In this document: positions 11,386-19,335 of the stretch, one piece after another | How positions within the stretch are numbered: position 1 is the stretch's first letter | Layout: each line of letters begins with the position of its first letter | Notes under the pieces: generated by a model | Database searches by the model: none | What the model saw: only the letters and a program-made list of their open reading frames with translations | Told to the model about the DNA's origin: nothing | DNA from: PALSA-129 sp050014595 | GTDB taxonomy: Bacteria; Acidobacteriota; Terriglobia; Bryobacterales; Bryobacteraceae | DNA: 64,000 nt | Reading direction: 5' to 3' | NCBI GenBank assembly: GCA_050014595.1 | Contig: JBEKDA010000018.1 | Coordinates: 27,627-91,626 of the forward strand | Translations under genes and position numbers: made by a program

Positions 11386-13046
11386 CCGATAAGGACGCCG
11401 AATGGCTGCCGCCGCACACACCCGAGGTTGCCAGTGCGAGCGCGCCGGTGGAGTCGCCGCAAGTGGCTCTGCCACAGATTATGGTAGGCGGCCGTGAGCT
11501 TCGAGAGGAGGCGAACGACTGCTTGGCCGTGCTCCATGCTGTTAATGATCCGCCGCGTTGGTTTGTTCAGTCCGGCCGAATGTTCGAAGTGGCACTAAAC
11601 GAAAACGGGCGCCCGGTGGGGCGTGAGGTTACGGAAAACGGATTGCGTGGGTCCTTGACGCGGAATGCTGATTTTCGGAAGAGAACCGCGAAAGGGCTGG
11701 TTCCGTGTTTTCCGCCTCTGGACATTTCGAAGGATATATTGGCTCTCGCACCGGGGGAATTGGCCTTTCCGGTTCTCGATGGGATTATCGGCGTGCCGGT
11801 GATCCGACCCGATGGCAGCATTGTGGACGTGCCGGGATATGATTCGCAGTCCAAGCTTTTTTACAGTCCTGATCCGGCATTTCGGTTGCCCGCGATCGCT
11901 GAGTATCCCAGTAGCGATCATCTTGACGTGGCGAGGTGCCTTATCGATGAAATGCTGGAGGGGTTCCCGTTCGCGGATTCGAGTAGTAAGGCGAACGCGA
12001 TCGCCGGGCTTCTGACGCCGGCCATGCGGTCCGCTATCGACGGGCCGACGCCGGTGCTTGTGGTTTCTGCCCCGCAGGCCGCTACGGGTAAGACTCTGCT
12101 TGCCGAGCTGGTGGCGTTGATTTCCACGGGGGAGCCGGCGGAAATGTGCAGTATGCCGCGCGATGATTCGGAAATGCAAAAACTGCTGACAACTCTGGTG
12201 CAATCCATGACGCCCGTGGTGGTCTTCGACAACGTGATGCGTCGGCTCGATAATGCCGATTTTGCAAAGGCGGTCACGGAGACACTGCACAGCGATCGGG
12301 AATTTCGGACTCATCAAAAACGTGTGAGCCCCGTTCGTAATGTTTGGATCGTTACAGGCAACAACGTGCGCGTCGGCGGCGATATGCCGCGCCGTTGCTA
12401 CTGGGTGGTTCTTGACGCGAAGATGTCGCAACCGGAACTTCGCAGCGATTTTAAGATTTCTGATTTGAGGGCTTGGGTGCGGGCGCGGAGACCGGAATTG
12501 TTGGCGGCGCTGTTGACCCTGGTGCGTGCCTGGTACGCGGCTGGCAAGCCGGCTGCGCGGTTGCGACCGTTGGGCAGTTTCGAATCGTGGTCGGTAACGA
12601 TCGGGGGAATTCTGGAGCACGCCGGGATCAACGGATTTCTCGGAAACGCTTCGGAGTTGCGCGAAGAGGCTGACGCGGAAGCTGGCCAGTGGGAGCGCTT
12701 TCTTCAGGTTTTGCAGGAGGTCTTTTCTGGCCAGCCGTTCGGTATTTCCGATCTCAAAAAGAAAATGGATGAGCGTGTCGGAAACGCCTTGGGGGGAATT
12801 GAGCCGAGTTCGCAAGCTGAAGAGCTCCGCCGGGCTCTGCCTGATTATCTGGCGGAAGGTGCAGACCGGGCCGGGTTCTTTCAGCGCAGGGCTGGGAAGC
12901 TGTTTGCGGAGCACTGCGGCCGAAGGTTTGGTGAGAGCCAGATCTACCTCGATAGGAATGGAATCAGCCATCACGCTCAGATGTGGGTGACTGGAATGGG
13001 GAGCGGGGGAGTTAGGGGAGTTACGGGGGAGATAGGTAATCGCTAA
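11382..13046 (+). CDS. Replicative helicase-like ATPase of the island
   Basis: About 554 codons from GTG at 11382, overlapping the primase stop (GTGA). A Walker A motif, APQAATGKTLLAEL, lies near residue 236 and a Walker B-like PVVVFDNVM near 279, followed by a sensor-like VRNVWIVTGNN and an Arg-rich GGDMPRRCYWVVLDA. This is the layout of phage/plasmid D5-like or DUF927-type helicases that work with primase-polymerases. The last codons (GSGGVRGVTGEIGNR) are encoded by the first copies of the 9-bp iteron, so the coding end and the presumptive origin overlap. Confidence 0.75.
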   Translation: MTDKDAEWLPPHTPEVASASAPVESPQVALPQIMVGGRELREEANDCLAVLHAVNDPPRWFVQSGRMFEVALNENGRPVGREVTENGLRGSLTRNADFRKRTAKGLVPCFPPLDISKDILALAPGELAFPVLDGIIGVPVIRPDGSIVDVPGYDSQSKLFYSPDPAFRLPAIAEYPSSDHLDVARCLIDEMLEGFPFADSSSKANAIAGLLTPAMRSAIDGPTPVLVVSAPQAATGKTLLAELVALISTGEPAEMCSMPRDDSEMQKLLTTLVQSMTPVVVFDNVMRRLDNADFAKAVTETLHSDREFRTHQKRVSPVRNVWIVTGNNVRVGGDMPRRCYWVVLDAKMSQPELRSDFKISDLRAWVRARRPELLAALLTLVRAWYAAGKPAARLRPLGSFESWSVTIGGILEHAGINGFLGNASELREEADAEAGQWERFLQVLQEVFSGQPFGISDLKKKMDERVGNALGGIEPSSQAEELRRALPDYLAEGADRAGFFQRRAGKLFAEHCGRRFGESQIYLDRNGISHHAQMWVTGMGSGGVRGVTGEIGNR

Positions 13047-13200
13047 CTCCCCTGGCGCAAATCATTGATTCGATATGAACTTGGTGTTGATTGGGGAGTT
13101 AGGGGAGTTAGTTTCTTATTATTGCGCATACACGCGCATATGCGCGCGCATGCGCGCACATGCGTGAAGCTCAACTCAAGCTTAACTCCCCTAACTCCCC
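13006..13200. other. Presumptive replication origin with GGGGAGTTA iterons
   Basis: Seven exact copies of GGGGAGTTA: tandem plus-strand pairs at 13006-13023 and 13093-13110, one inverted copy at 13044-13052, and a tandem inverted pair at 13183-13200. The second and last pairs form a perfect 18-bp inverted repeat around 72 bp that contain an AT-rich stretch (TTCTTATTATT) and alternating purine-pyrimidine GCGCAT/GCGCGC runs at 13124-13165. Position directly after the primase and helicase genes fits a replication origin. A termination or regulatory role is possible. Confidence 0.6.
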
Positions 13201-13553
13201 GGTGAGTGGTAAAGGTCTCATTCATCAGTTGCTTGCGGCGGGGAATTGTTTAGCTTATAACTCCCCCGCTGATTCCCCCCGCGGGCTCGTTTGCGAGAAT
13301 CTTGCGATCTGGGAGGGGAGAAGACATCTCAGGAAAGCCGGTGTGTTGCCGATATTGGTAGGGGCCAGGTGGGGGCGGCTCACCACGACGATCAATGCGC
13401 TTCCCGTGTCGCCCGTCAGGAGATGCAGTTCGGCTTGGCGCGCCGATTTCGGCACAGCGGTTGGAGAGCGGGGGATGATGCCTCCCTCGCCCGGTGCGAG
13501 TATCGATCCGATTGAGCAGTCTGTTATGTGGGACGGATATTCATTAGCTTTCA
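13201..13553. other. Stretch without a convincing gene
   Basis: Open frames exist on both strands but neither has a recognisable domain. The minus frame owes its start to the complement of the tRNA-like sequence that follows. I see no further repeat here. Confidence 0.4.
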
Positions 13554-13631
13554 TGCGGTTGTGGGCGCGCCGAGGCAGCGCGGCGGGTCCATAAAACTCG
13601 GTCGTCGGTTCGAGTCCGACCACCGCTACCA
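13554..13631 (+). tRNA. Degenerate tRNA-like sequence (initiator-Met-like)
   Basis: The 3' half is convincing: T arm GTCGG-TTCGAGT-CCGAC, acceptor strand CACCGCT and an encoded ACCA end at 13631. The 5' strand TGCGGTT pairs with it at positions 2-6 and is unpaired at position 1, as in initiator tRNAs. A D-arm-like GCGC...GCGC with GG is present. The anticodon stem-loop reads CGGGT-CCATAAA-ACTCG, so CAT is one base out of the normal place and the usual U33 is absent. It ends 10 bp before the methylase ATG. It may be a decayed or unusual satellite tRNA. Confidence 0.35.
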
Positions 13632-13641
13632 GGAGTCATCG

Positions 13642-15084
13642 ATGAAAAACAGACGATCTGAATCCCCAAAGGCCGACACGCCGTTTCCTGTTGCCTGTCC
13701 TGACTTCACCGTGGAAATGTGGCCCATCGACAAGCCCATCGACTATCCGAAGAATGCCCGCAAGTGGACACAGCAAGCCATCGACAAGGTAGCGATGAGC
13801 ATCCGCGAGTTTGGATGGCGGCAGCCCGTGGTGGTGGACTCGCAGGGCGTAATCGTGATCGGCCATTTGAGGCGGGTCGCGGGAAAAAGCATCGGCTGCA
13901 CGGAATGCCCGGTGCATGTGGCGCGGGACTTGTCGCCGGAAAAGATCCGGGCCTTGCGGCTGGCTGATAACCGAACCGGGGAGGAGGCCACCTGGGATAT
14001 GGACCTTCTGGCGGCGGAGTTCCTGGATCTGAAATCCCTCGACATCGATCTGTCCTTCACGGCCTTCGATTGCAAGGAACTCGATGCGCTGTTGCTTACG
14101 CCGAATCCGGCCGAAGACGAAACCCCGCCGGTGCCGGAGGTGCCGACCTCGCGGCTGGGTGACCTATGGGTGATGGGAGGGCATCGGCTGCTGTGCGGGG
14201 ACTGCACCAAGCCGGAGGATGTGGCACGGTTACTGGCAGACGACAAGCCGGGGCTGATGGTGACCGACCCTCCATACGGGATTGAACTGGATTCCGAGTG
14301 GCGTGACCGCGCCGGGCTGAACGGCTGCGGGGCCGCCGAACCGAGCTACATGAAGCACCGAACCGAGGGCCATACCCAAACGACGATCTCGGGGGACACG
14401 CAAGCCGACTGGTCGGAAGCCTTCGAGTTGGTTCCGAGTATCCAGGTGGCTTACGTGTGGCACGCTTCGATCTACACCGCGGAGGTGCTGCTCGGCCTCC
14501 GTCGCATCGGCTTCCTTTATCCGCAGCAGATCATCTGGAACAAGGGCCGCAAGGTACTGACGCGAACGCATTATTGGTATCAACACGAGCCCTGCTGGTA
14601 CGTGCGGAGAAAGAACGCGCCGTGGTTCGGGAAGGCCGGCGAGAACTCCACAATTTGGGACGCGGCAAGTCCGAAGTTCATCATGGGCGGCTCCAAAGAT
14701 CCGGCCGACGTGAAGCAGGATCATCCCACCCAGAAGCCGGTGGAGTTGATGCGGCGATCGATCGTCAACCACACCGTCGCGCAGGAACTCGTATACGAGC
14801 CGTTCGGCGGTAGCGGCACCACGCTGGTGGCGGCCGAGCTGACCGGGCGACGGTGCTTGTGCCTCGAGTTGGACCCGAAGTACGTCGACGTCATCGTCAC
14901 CCGCTGGCACAACCTCACGGGTAAGCAAGCCGTGCTGGGCGACGGCGACTACAAGGGCGCGACCTTCGAGCACGTCCAGCATGGACGGCTCCTGGAGTGG
15001 CAGGACCAGATTGGACAGCAGGCGTTCGAAGCAGAAAAGCCCGCCGCGGCCGGAGCCGGGCGGGCGGAAGGAGAGGGCGTCTGA
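13642..15084 (+). CDS. ParB-like domain + DNA (N4/N6) methyltransferase
   Basis: 480 aa from ATG at 13642, preceded by AGGAG. Residues ~25-150 form a ParB/sulfiredoxin-like domain (NARKWTQQAIDKVAMSIREF, then VIVIGHLRR and LRLADNRTGE). The methylase follows with the catalytic DPPYG at 209-213 and the S-adenosylmethionine motif EPFGGSGTTLVAAEL near 388, an order (catalytic motif first) found in beta-type amino-methyltransferases. Fusions of this kind are frequent in phages and integrated elements and usually lack a cognate nuclease. None is seen here, so it probably protects the element's DNA or regulates genes. Confidence 0.88.
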   Translation: MKNRRSESPKADTPFPVACPDFTVEMWPIDKPIDYPKNARKWTQQAIDKVAMSIREFGWRQPVVVDSQGVIVIGHLRRVAGKSIGCTECPVHVARDLSPEKIRALRLADNRTGEEATWDMDLLAAEFLDLKSLDIDLSFTAFDCKELDALLLTPNPAEDETPPVPEVPTSRLGDLWVMGGHRLLCGDCTKPEDVARLLADDKPGLMVTDPPYGIELDSEWRDRAGLNGCGAAEPSYMKHRTEGHTQTTISGDTQADWSEAFELVPSIQVAYVWHASIYTAEVLLGLRRIGFLYPQQIIWNKGRKVLTRTHYWYQHEPCWYVRRKNAPWFGKAGENSTIWDAASPKFIMGGSKDPADVKQDHPTQKPVELMRRSIVNHTVAQELVYEPFGGSGTTLVAAELTGRRCLCLELDPKYVDVIVTRWHNLTGKQAVLGDGDYKGATFEHVQHGRLLEWQDQIGQQAFEAEKPAAAGAGRAEGEGV

Positions 15085-15086
15085 TG

Positions 15087-15716
15087 CTACGGGTTGATTC
15101 GGTAGGTCCGTTCGCCTTTGTCCGATTTGAAGGACTCGACGCTGAATCCGGCCTTTTTCATCGCGCCGGCCATGAACCCGCGGACGGTGTGTTTCAACCA
15201 ACCCATCTTGTCCATGATCTCGGCCAGCGTGGCGCCGTTCTTACGCTGAAGCATGGCGACCACCTGCGCCGTCTTGCTGCCTTCGCGCGGTGCGTTGGCT
15301 TCCCGCGTCTTGGCGGCCTTTTTAGCTTTGGGCGCCTTCTTGGCGGGTGTGGTCTTCTTGCTCGCCTTGGCTGTCGCGGGCGCGCCCTTGGCCGCCTGTG
15401 CGCCACCCTTGGCCTTTTTGTGGGCATTCGGCTTCGCGGGCTCCGCCTCGGGCTGGGCGGCCTCGCCGAGTTTCTGGATGCGTCCCCAGATGCGGCTGAT
15501 CGCGGCCTTGGCGCTCTTGAAACTCTCCACAGGCTTTACGCCCGGCAGACTGGTCCAAATGGCCACCAGGCGCTCCGCCGGCCAGGCAGAGGCCAGTTCC
15601 GCCAGTTCCTTCTGGCTGGTAAACGGCAGGGCGCCTGCGCCCACGGCTGCCTCGGCCTGATCCGCCGTCGGGAAGGCGGTGATGTTGTTGTCGTTGTCAA
15701 TCGTAAACGTCGTCAT
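15087..15716 (-). CDS. DUF3489-domain protein
   Basis: 209 aa from ATG at 15716 (MTTFTIDNDNNITAFPT), with an AAGGAGAAC ribosome site just upstream. The middle third is an Ala/Lys/Pro-rich, histone-tail-like linker (residues ~95-145). The C-terminal GSKTAQVVAMLQRKNGATLA, then EIMDKMGWLKHTVRGFM, is the DUF3489 winged-helix-like domain found in phage-associated proteins. It faces the methylase gene tail to tail with a 2-bp gap and is the only island gene on the minus strand. A DNA-binding role is likely but unproven. Confidence 0.75.
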   Translation of the reverse strand: MTTFTIDNDNNITAFPTADQAEAAVGAGALPFTSQKELAELASAWPAERLVAIWTSLPGVKPVESFKSAKAAISRIWGRIQKLGEAAQPEAEPAKPNAHKKAKGGAQAAKGAPATAKASKKTTPAKKAPKAKKAAKTREANAPREGSKTAQVVAMLQRKNGATLAEIMDKMGWLKHTVRGFMAGAMKKAGFSVESFKSDKGERTYRINP

Positions 15717-15920
15717 AATCGTTCTCCTTGGTGCCACGCTCTGCGCGGTCATCACATCGATCACTCTGGCCTGCTTGAAAAGCAAGGAGATTCCACACCC
15801 AAGGCTGGCGCGCGCCACCTGGCGGAGTCGGCGCAAAGTTTTCCGGGTCCTGTCCAGCGACCCTCCCGCCGCGGGTTGAAAGGTCCCGCTGTGAAAATGT
15901 TCGGCACCGAAATTCCGAGG

Positions 15921-15955
15921 TTGACGGTTGACGGTAAACGCTAAACGGTAAACGG
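15921..15955 (+). repeat. Five 7-bp tandem repeats upstream of the terminase-like gene
   Basis: Consecutive heptamers TTGACGG, TTGACGG, TAAACGC, TAAACGG, TAAACGG, followed by GAGAGGAGG and the ATG at 15972. It may be a regulator-binding array or part of a packaging/recognition site. Function unknown. Confidence 0.6.
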
Positions 15956-15971
15956 AGAGGAGGTACTGACC

Positions 15972-16682
15972 ATGCCGCTGCTTACCCTGCGGGGCTACGC
16001 TGCGGACCGTAAGAAAAGGGGCCTTTCTGGGGGCTCGCCGGCGGCGGTAGCCAAGGCTATCAACGCAGGGCGCATCACCCGACAAAGCGACGGGCGTATT
16101 GACTCGCAGGTTGCCGACGTGCAATGGCTGAAAAATACGGAGCCCCGCGCTCAAAGCGAGCGACCCTCGCAATGTGTCCGTGTTCGTGCGGATCAGCCTG
16201 GCGAGGTCGCTGAGGGCGCTGGGCTAAGTTCCGTGCCGGGCACGCCGGGTGGCGGTGATCCGGCCGCGCACAATGTCTTCTTGCGTGCCCGCGCCGCCAA
16301 GGAAACCTTCGCAGCGAAAAAGGCGCAGCTCGAATACGAGCAGCTAGTGAAGGGCGGTGGCGAATCGCCGGATGCTTCCCCGTCGCCGTCCGTGACCCCG
16401 CTCACGGCGGCCCGGATTCGCGCCACTGAAGAATCGGCTTCTATCAGGGAGATCACTCGCAGAAAGCTGGAGGGCGATCTCTTGCAACGGTCGGAGGTAG
16501 ACCAGACCTGGGCGGAGATCCTGCAGGTGTGCAAGGACAGACTGCGGCTCATAGCTGACAACATTGCGCCGACGCTCGCGAGCTGCACGACCGAGGCCGA
16601 GTGCCGGTCGGTGGTGCTCCGTGAGGTGGACGATGCGCTTACGGTGTTGAGTAAGGGTGTCGCAGCACTGGTGACTACATGA
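15972..16682 (+). CDS. Terminase small subunit-like protein (Nu1/TerS type)
   Basis: A 236-aa protein with GAGAGGAGGTACTGACC before the ATG. The N-terminus (LRGYAADRKKRGLSGGSPAA, then VAKAINAGRI, RIDSQVADVQWLKNT) is the HTH-plus-NT motif of Nu1-like DNA-packaging proteins. A helical middle (ARAAKETFAAKKAQLEYEQL) and the C-terminal KLEGDLLQRSEVDQTW then DRLRLIADNIAPTLAS and LREVDDALTVL match the same family, including its G-x-L-v-x-r-x-e-V motif. Such proteins choose the DNA that a phage terminase packages. No large terminase or capsid gene accompanies it, as in satellites that redirect a helper phage. Confidence 0.7.
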   Translation: MPLLTLRGYAADRKKRGLSGGSPAAVAKAINAGRITRQSDGRIDSQVADVQWLKNTEPRAQSERPSQCVRVRADQPGEVAEGAGLSSVPGTPGGGDPAAHNVFLRARAAKETFAAKKAQLEYEQLVKGGGESPDASPSPSVTPLTAARIRATEESASIREITRRKLEGDLLQRSEVDQTWAEILQVCKDRLRLIADNIAPTLASCTTEAECRSVVLREVDDALTVLSKGVAALVTT

Positions 16683-16984
16683 AAATTTTGCCGTTGCGGC
16701 CACCCCGCACTGTGAAAAGTGAAACCATGCGGACGATCTTGCGGCACATGGCGGCGGTGCTAAAGCCTGGTCGCGCCGCAGACCCGCACCAACGGGATTA
16801 CCCTTTTGCCGGCGAAGGGAAAGCGCCAGCCGCAGGCGGGGGAAAGTTCGAGCAACATGCAAAGAACCTGAGCCTCGGCCCGCCCGGCGTCGAGCTGGTG
16901 TGCAGACGATTGTACGCGGGGCGACGTCGCGGCAATGCGCGGCGGTGGCTTTTGCACGGAAGAAAAAAAAGGAGATCGAAAGGT
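16683..16984. other. Gap between terminase-like gene and next gene
   Basis: A frame continuous with the following gene crosses it, but its translation is Arg/Gly-rich and has no protein character. The ribosome site AAGGAGATCGAAAGG at its end belongs to the gene at 16985. Nothing else is seen. Confidence 0.4.
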
Positions 16985-18007
16985 ATGTTTTCAAAGTCTG
17001 TCGAAGACCTAACAAGCGACATCCGAAAGCATGGCGCTAAAGAAGTGGAATTGATCGGGAAGCGGCGCGCCGCGGTCGATCGCGTGACCGCGGCCGAAGG
17101 GGCCGCGGGCGTTGCCCTCTTGGATGCGGCAGAGGGCGAATCCACGGATAAACCTGTGGCTGAGATTCTGCGGGCAAGGTCCGAGGCTGCCGCGATCGAT
17201 GTTGCTATCCGCGTTTGCCGCGACCGCCGGCTTGAGGCGATCAAAGGGAAGCGGGCGGCGGAAGCCTTATTGCTTCAGAAACAAGCGGAGCAACTCCGCA
17301 GCCAATTGGAGGCCCTCGGCGAGAAAACCACGAGGTGCCTGGGGGCTCTCGCCGAGCTGCAGGGGATGCCCTATTCTGCGGTGCCCGTTCCCACTGCCTT
17401 TGGGATGATTCCATTGTCGGCGCAATTGCAGAATCAGATCGAGTCCCTTGAGGCGCGACGGCGCGCTCTCGGAGGCGAGATCCCACGTCACGGGACCGTT
17501 GACTTCTCCGAGGGCGACGCCACTGATGTTGCGGAGTTGGTCGCGGCTGTGCTGCATACCGAGGCGGACGGACCGAGCGCGGAAGCGGTGATTGGCTGGG
17601 CGAACGCTTGTGCAGGCGGCCGGCAATTTGGGGCGAGCCCACGGAGATACCGCCTGGTGTGGCAAGAAGGCGTTATCGATGCGGCCAAGAGCTATGTGTA
17701 CGTGCCGAGCCTGATGGTGCGCACTGTGGGCGTCACCGCAGGGACGCCGGGCTTTGATGTCAGCCGGGCTACATTTCGGGCGCCTGCCGGATGGCAGCAG
17801 CCCTCTGGATCGCAGGCACAACGGATCAGACCGCCGGAAGTGGCGGCACAGCCCGAGCCGGAGCCCCCACAGGCCAAGTCGCCCGAGGTTGCGCCACAGC
17901 CTCAACCACAGGGCGCAAGCCAGTGGAAGGATGCGCCGCGCCGGGAGCGCGATGACGCACCCGACTGGGTGCCGGCTCCCGGGGCTGGACCGGGAGCGCG
18001 GGCGTGA
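16985..18007 (+). CDS. Unknown coiled island protein with Pro-rich tail
   Basis: About 340 aa from ATG at 16985, after a GGAG ribosome site. Residues 1-150 are Ala/Glu/Arg-rich and predicted coiled or helical (EVELIGKRRAAVDRV, then LRARSEAAAIDVAIRVC and QAEQLRSQLEALGEK). The middle is globular and the C-terminal 60 residues are Pro/Gln/Glu-rich (PEPEPPQAKSPEVAPQ). It overlaps the start of the metalloprotease-like gene. In phages a coiled protein next to the terminase could be a portal- or scaffold-associated factor, but there is no sequence support for that. Function unknown. Confidence 0.55.
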   Translation: MFSKSVEDLTSDIRKHGAKEVELIGKRRAAVDRVTAAEGAAGVALLDAAEGESTDKPVAEILRARSEAAAIDVAIRVCRDRRLEAIKGKRAAEALLLQKQAEQLRSQLEALGEKTTRCLGALAELQGMPYSAVPVPTAFGMIPLSAQLQNQIESLEARRRALGGEIPRHGTVDFSEGDATDVAELVAAVLHTEADGPSAEAVIGWANACAGGRQFGASPRRYRLVWQEGVIDAAKSYVYVPSLMVRTVGVTAGTPGFDVSRATFRAPAGWQQPSGSQAQRIRPPEVAAQPEPEPPQAKSPEVAPQPQPQGASQWKDAPRRERDDAPDWVPAPGAGPGARA

Positions 18008-18627
18008 TGGCGTCCGACGCGGCGCCTCGCGATCGGCTATGGGCGGCGATTCTCCAGACGGCGCCGCCCGCGCCGCCCACTTCGCTTACCCCGCGAAGTC
18101 AACTCCTGGCTGAGAAATACGCGGTGATCGCCTTGGCGGGGGCCGCGGCGGAGCGCGCCTTCTGGCCACTGTTAGGGCTTTATCGAGTTGCCTGCCATGA
18201 GGCCGCGCATGCTGTGGCCGGCTACGTCCTCAGCGAGGACCCGCCCAGCAGCTACATATCCATCCTTCCCCCGGACGGTCAGACGCTCGGATACGTGCTG
18301 AGCGGTGCGAAAGACTTCGCGAGCTCGATACGGGTCCCGACGCGCACGTATGTTACCTCGGATGAACGCCAGGCGCTTTTGACACTGCGTTTGGGTTTGC
18401 CTTCCGCTGACTGGCGGAAGATTCGCGCCTACATGAGAATTTGCCGACGTCGGGCGTCTGAGCTTGTGGGCGAAAATAGCGTGCTGATAACCGCACTTGC
18501 CAATCATCTTCTCAAGATGAAGACCGTGGACGGTGCGGCGGAAATCCGCGCGATTCTCGAGGGCGCCAGGCGAACACAGGCCCTCGAGCGCCTCCGGCAG
18601 CTCGGTGTAAATCGTGCCGGAAATTGA
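18007..18627 (+). CDS. M41/FtsH-like zinc metalloprotease domain, stand-alone
   Basis: 206 aa from ATG at 18007 (GTG at 18004 possible), overlapping the previous stop (TGATG). YRVACHEAAHAVAGYVL contains an HExxH motif, H64-E-A-A-H68, in the context used by FtsH-type M41 peptidases (HEAGHA). QTLGYVL after it matches the strand that follows in FtsH. There is no AAA ATPase domain and no membrane segment. The third zinc ligand is not obvious. It may process an island or helper-phage protein; this is inference. Later helices (KMKTVDGAAEIRAILEG) resemble the C-terminal helical part of M41. Confidence 0.65.
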   Translation: MASDAAPRDRLWAAILQTAPPAPPTSLTPRSQLLAEKYAVIALAGAAAERAFWPLLGLYRVACHEAAHAVAGYVLSEDPPSSYISILPPDGQTLGYVLSGAKDFASSIRVPTRTYVTSDERQALLTLRLGLPSADWRKIRAYMRICRRRASELVGENSVLITALANHLLKMKTVDGAAEIRAILEGARRTQALERLRQLGVNRAGN

Positions 18628-18966
18628 ATGCGAAGCGGGGGCCTTGAGATCCGCGGCCCGTGGGCGCCGCGGGGTGTGACGGGTACGCGGGCTGTCGGTT
18701 CCTCAACCGTGACGCGTCGCCGCAGTACCTATCCGCCAGCGATTAAGCTTAGGAGTTATTTAATCGCTGACCTGATTGCTGAGATTCGCCGGCGCCGTGC
18801 GGTTGAGCGCGCGCGGTGGATGGCAGCGCAAGCTATCCAGCGCCGCGCGGCAGCGGTGAAGGCCGCCAACCGAAGCACCGGCCCCGTGTATAGCCCGCAG
18901 CCGGGCGCCGCGCGGCGCGCGGCCTTCGGTGAGAGCAGCCAGGCGCGCGCTGTTCATCGCGGGTGA
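18628..18966 (+). CDS. Doubtful small Arg-rich ORF running into repeat block A
   Basis: 112 codons starting directly after the protease stop. Only the middle (YLIADLIAEIRRRRAVERAR) looks like a helix of a real protein. The last ~25 codons are translated from repeat block A. It may be a truncated gene whose 3' end was replaced by the repeats. No family recognised. Confidence 0.3.
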   Translation: MRSGGLEIRGPWAPRGVTGTRAVGSSTVTRRRSTYPPAIKLRSYLIADLIAEIRRRRAVERARWMAAQAIQRRAAAVKAANRSTGPVYSPQPGAARRAAFGESSQARAVHRG

Positions 18967-19215
18967 TGGCTTCGAGCAGAGATGGCTCCGGCAGTTGCGG
19001 GGCGCGCGGCCTTCGGTGAGAGCAGCCGGGCCCGCTGTTCATCGCGCGTGACGGGTTCGAGCAGATCCACGCCGGGGTGCGGGCGCGGTGGCGTTCCGGC
19101 AGGTTGCGGCGCTGGCCGCGCGGGCTTTCGGTGCCATACTTGGGTAGAGATGGCCGCGGTAGAGCAGCCAGGCTCGCTGTTCATCGCGGGTGACGGATTG
19201 AGCGGATCGACGCCG
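18885..19215 (+). repeat. GC-rich direct-repeat block A
   Basis: About three degenerate units containing GCTGTTCATCGCGGGTGA, TTCGAGCAGATC...GCCGG, GGCAGTTGCGG and GCGCGGCCTTCGGTGAGAGC. The same units in the same orientation make up blocks B and C. This block precedes the secreted cargo gene and supplies the -35-like TCGACG of its presumptive promoter. Confidence 0.75.
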
Positions 19216-19235
19216 CTTTCACTTTCGACTATAAT
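19207..19235 (+). promoter_or_regulatory. Presumptive sigma-70-type promoter of the secreted cargo gene
   Basis: A perfect TATAAT at 19230-19235 lies 17 bp after TCGACG at 19207-19212. The -35-like hexamer is the last piece of repeat block A. The sequence turns AT-richer from here, in step with the gene that follows. Confidence 0.45.
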
Positions 19236-19335
19236 TGTCACGTCCTACGACTCACCTGCCAACGGTGAGCCATGCAGTTCATCGACCCAAGGCGTTCTGC
19301 CATCAGCGCCAGCAAAACACAAGGGAGAGATGCAA

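Noticed and set aside
11595..12974. 459-codon minus-strand frame opposite the helicase
   Set aside because: Shadow of the helicase gene, which has Walker motifs and couples to the primase gene.
13255..13623. 122-codon minus-strand ORF
   Set aside because: Its start (VGLEPTTEFYGPAAL) is the typical translation of the complement of a tRNA; no other protein features.
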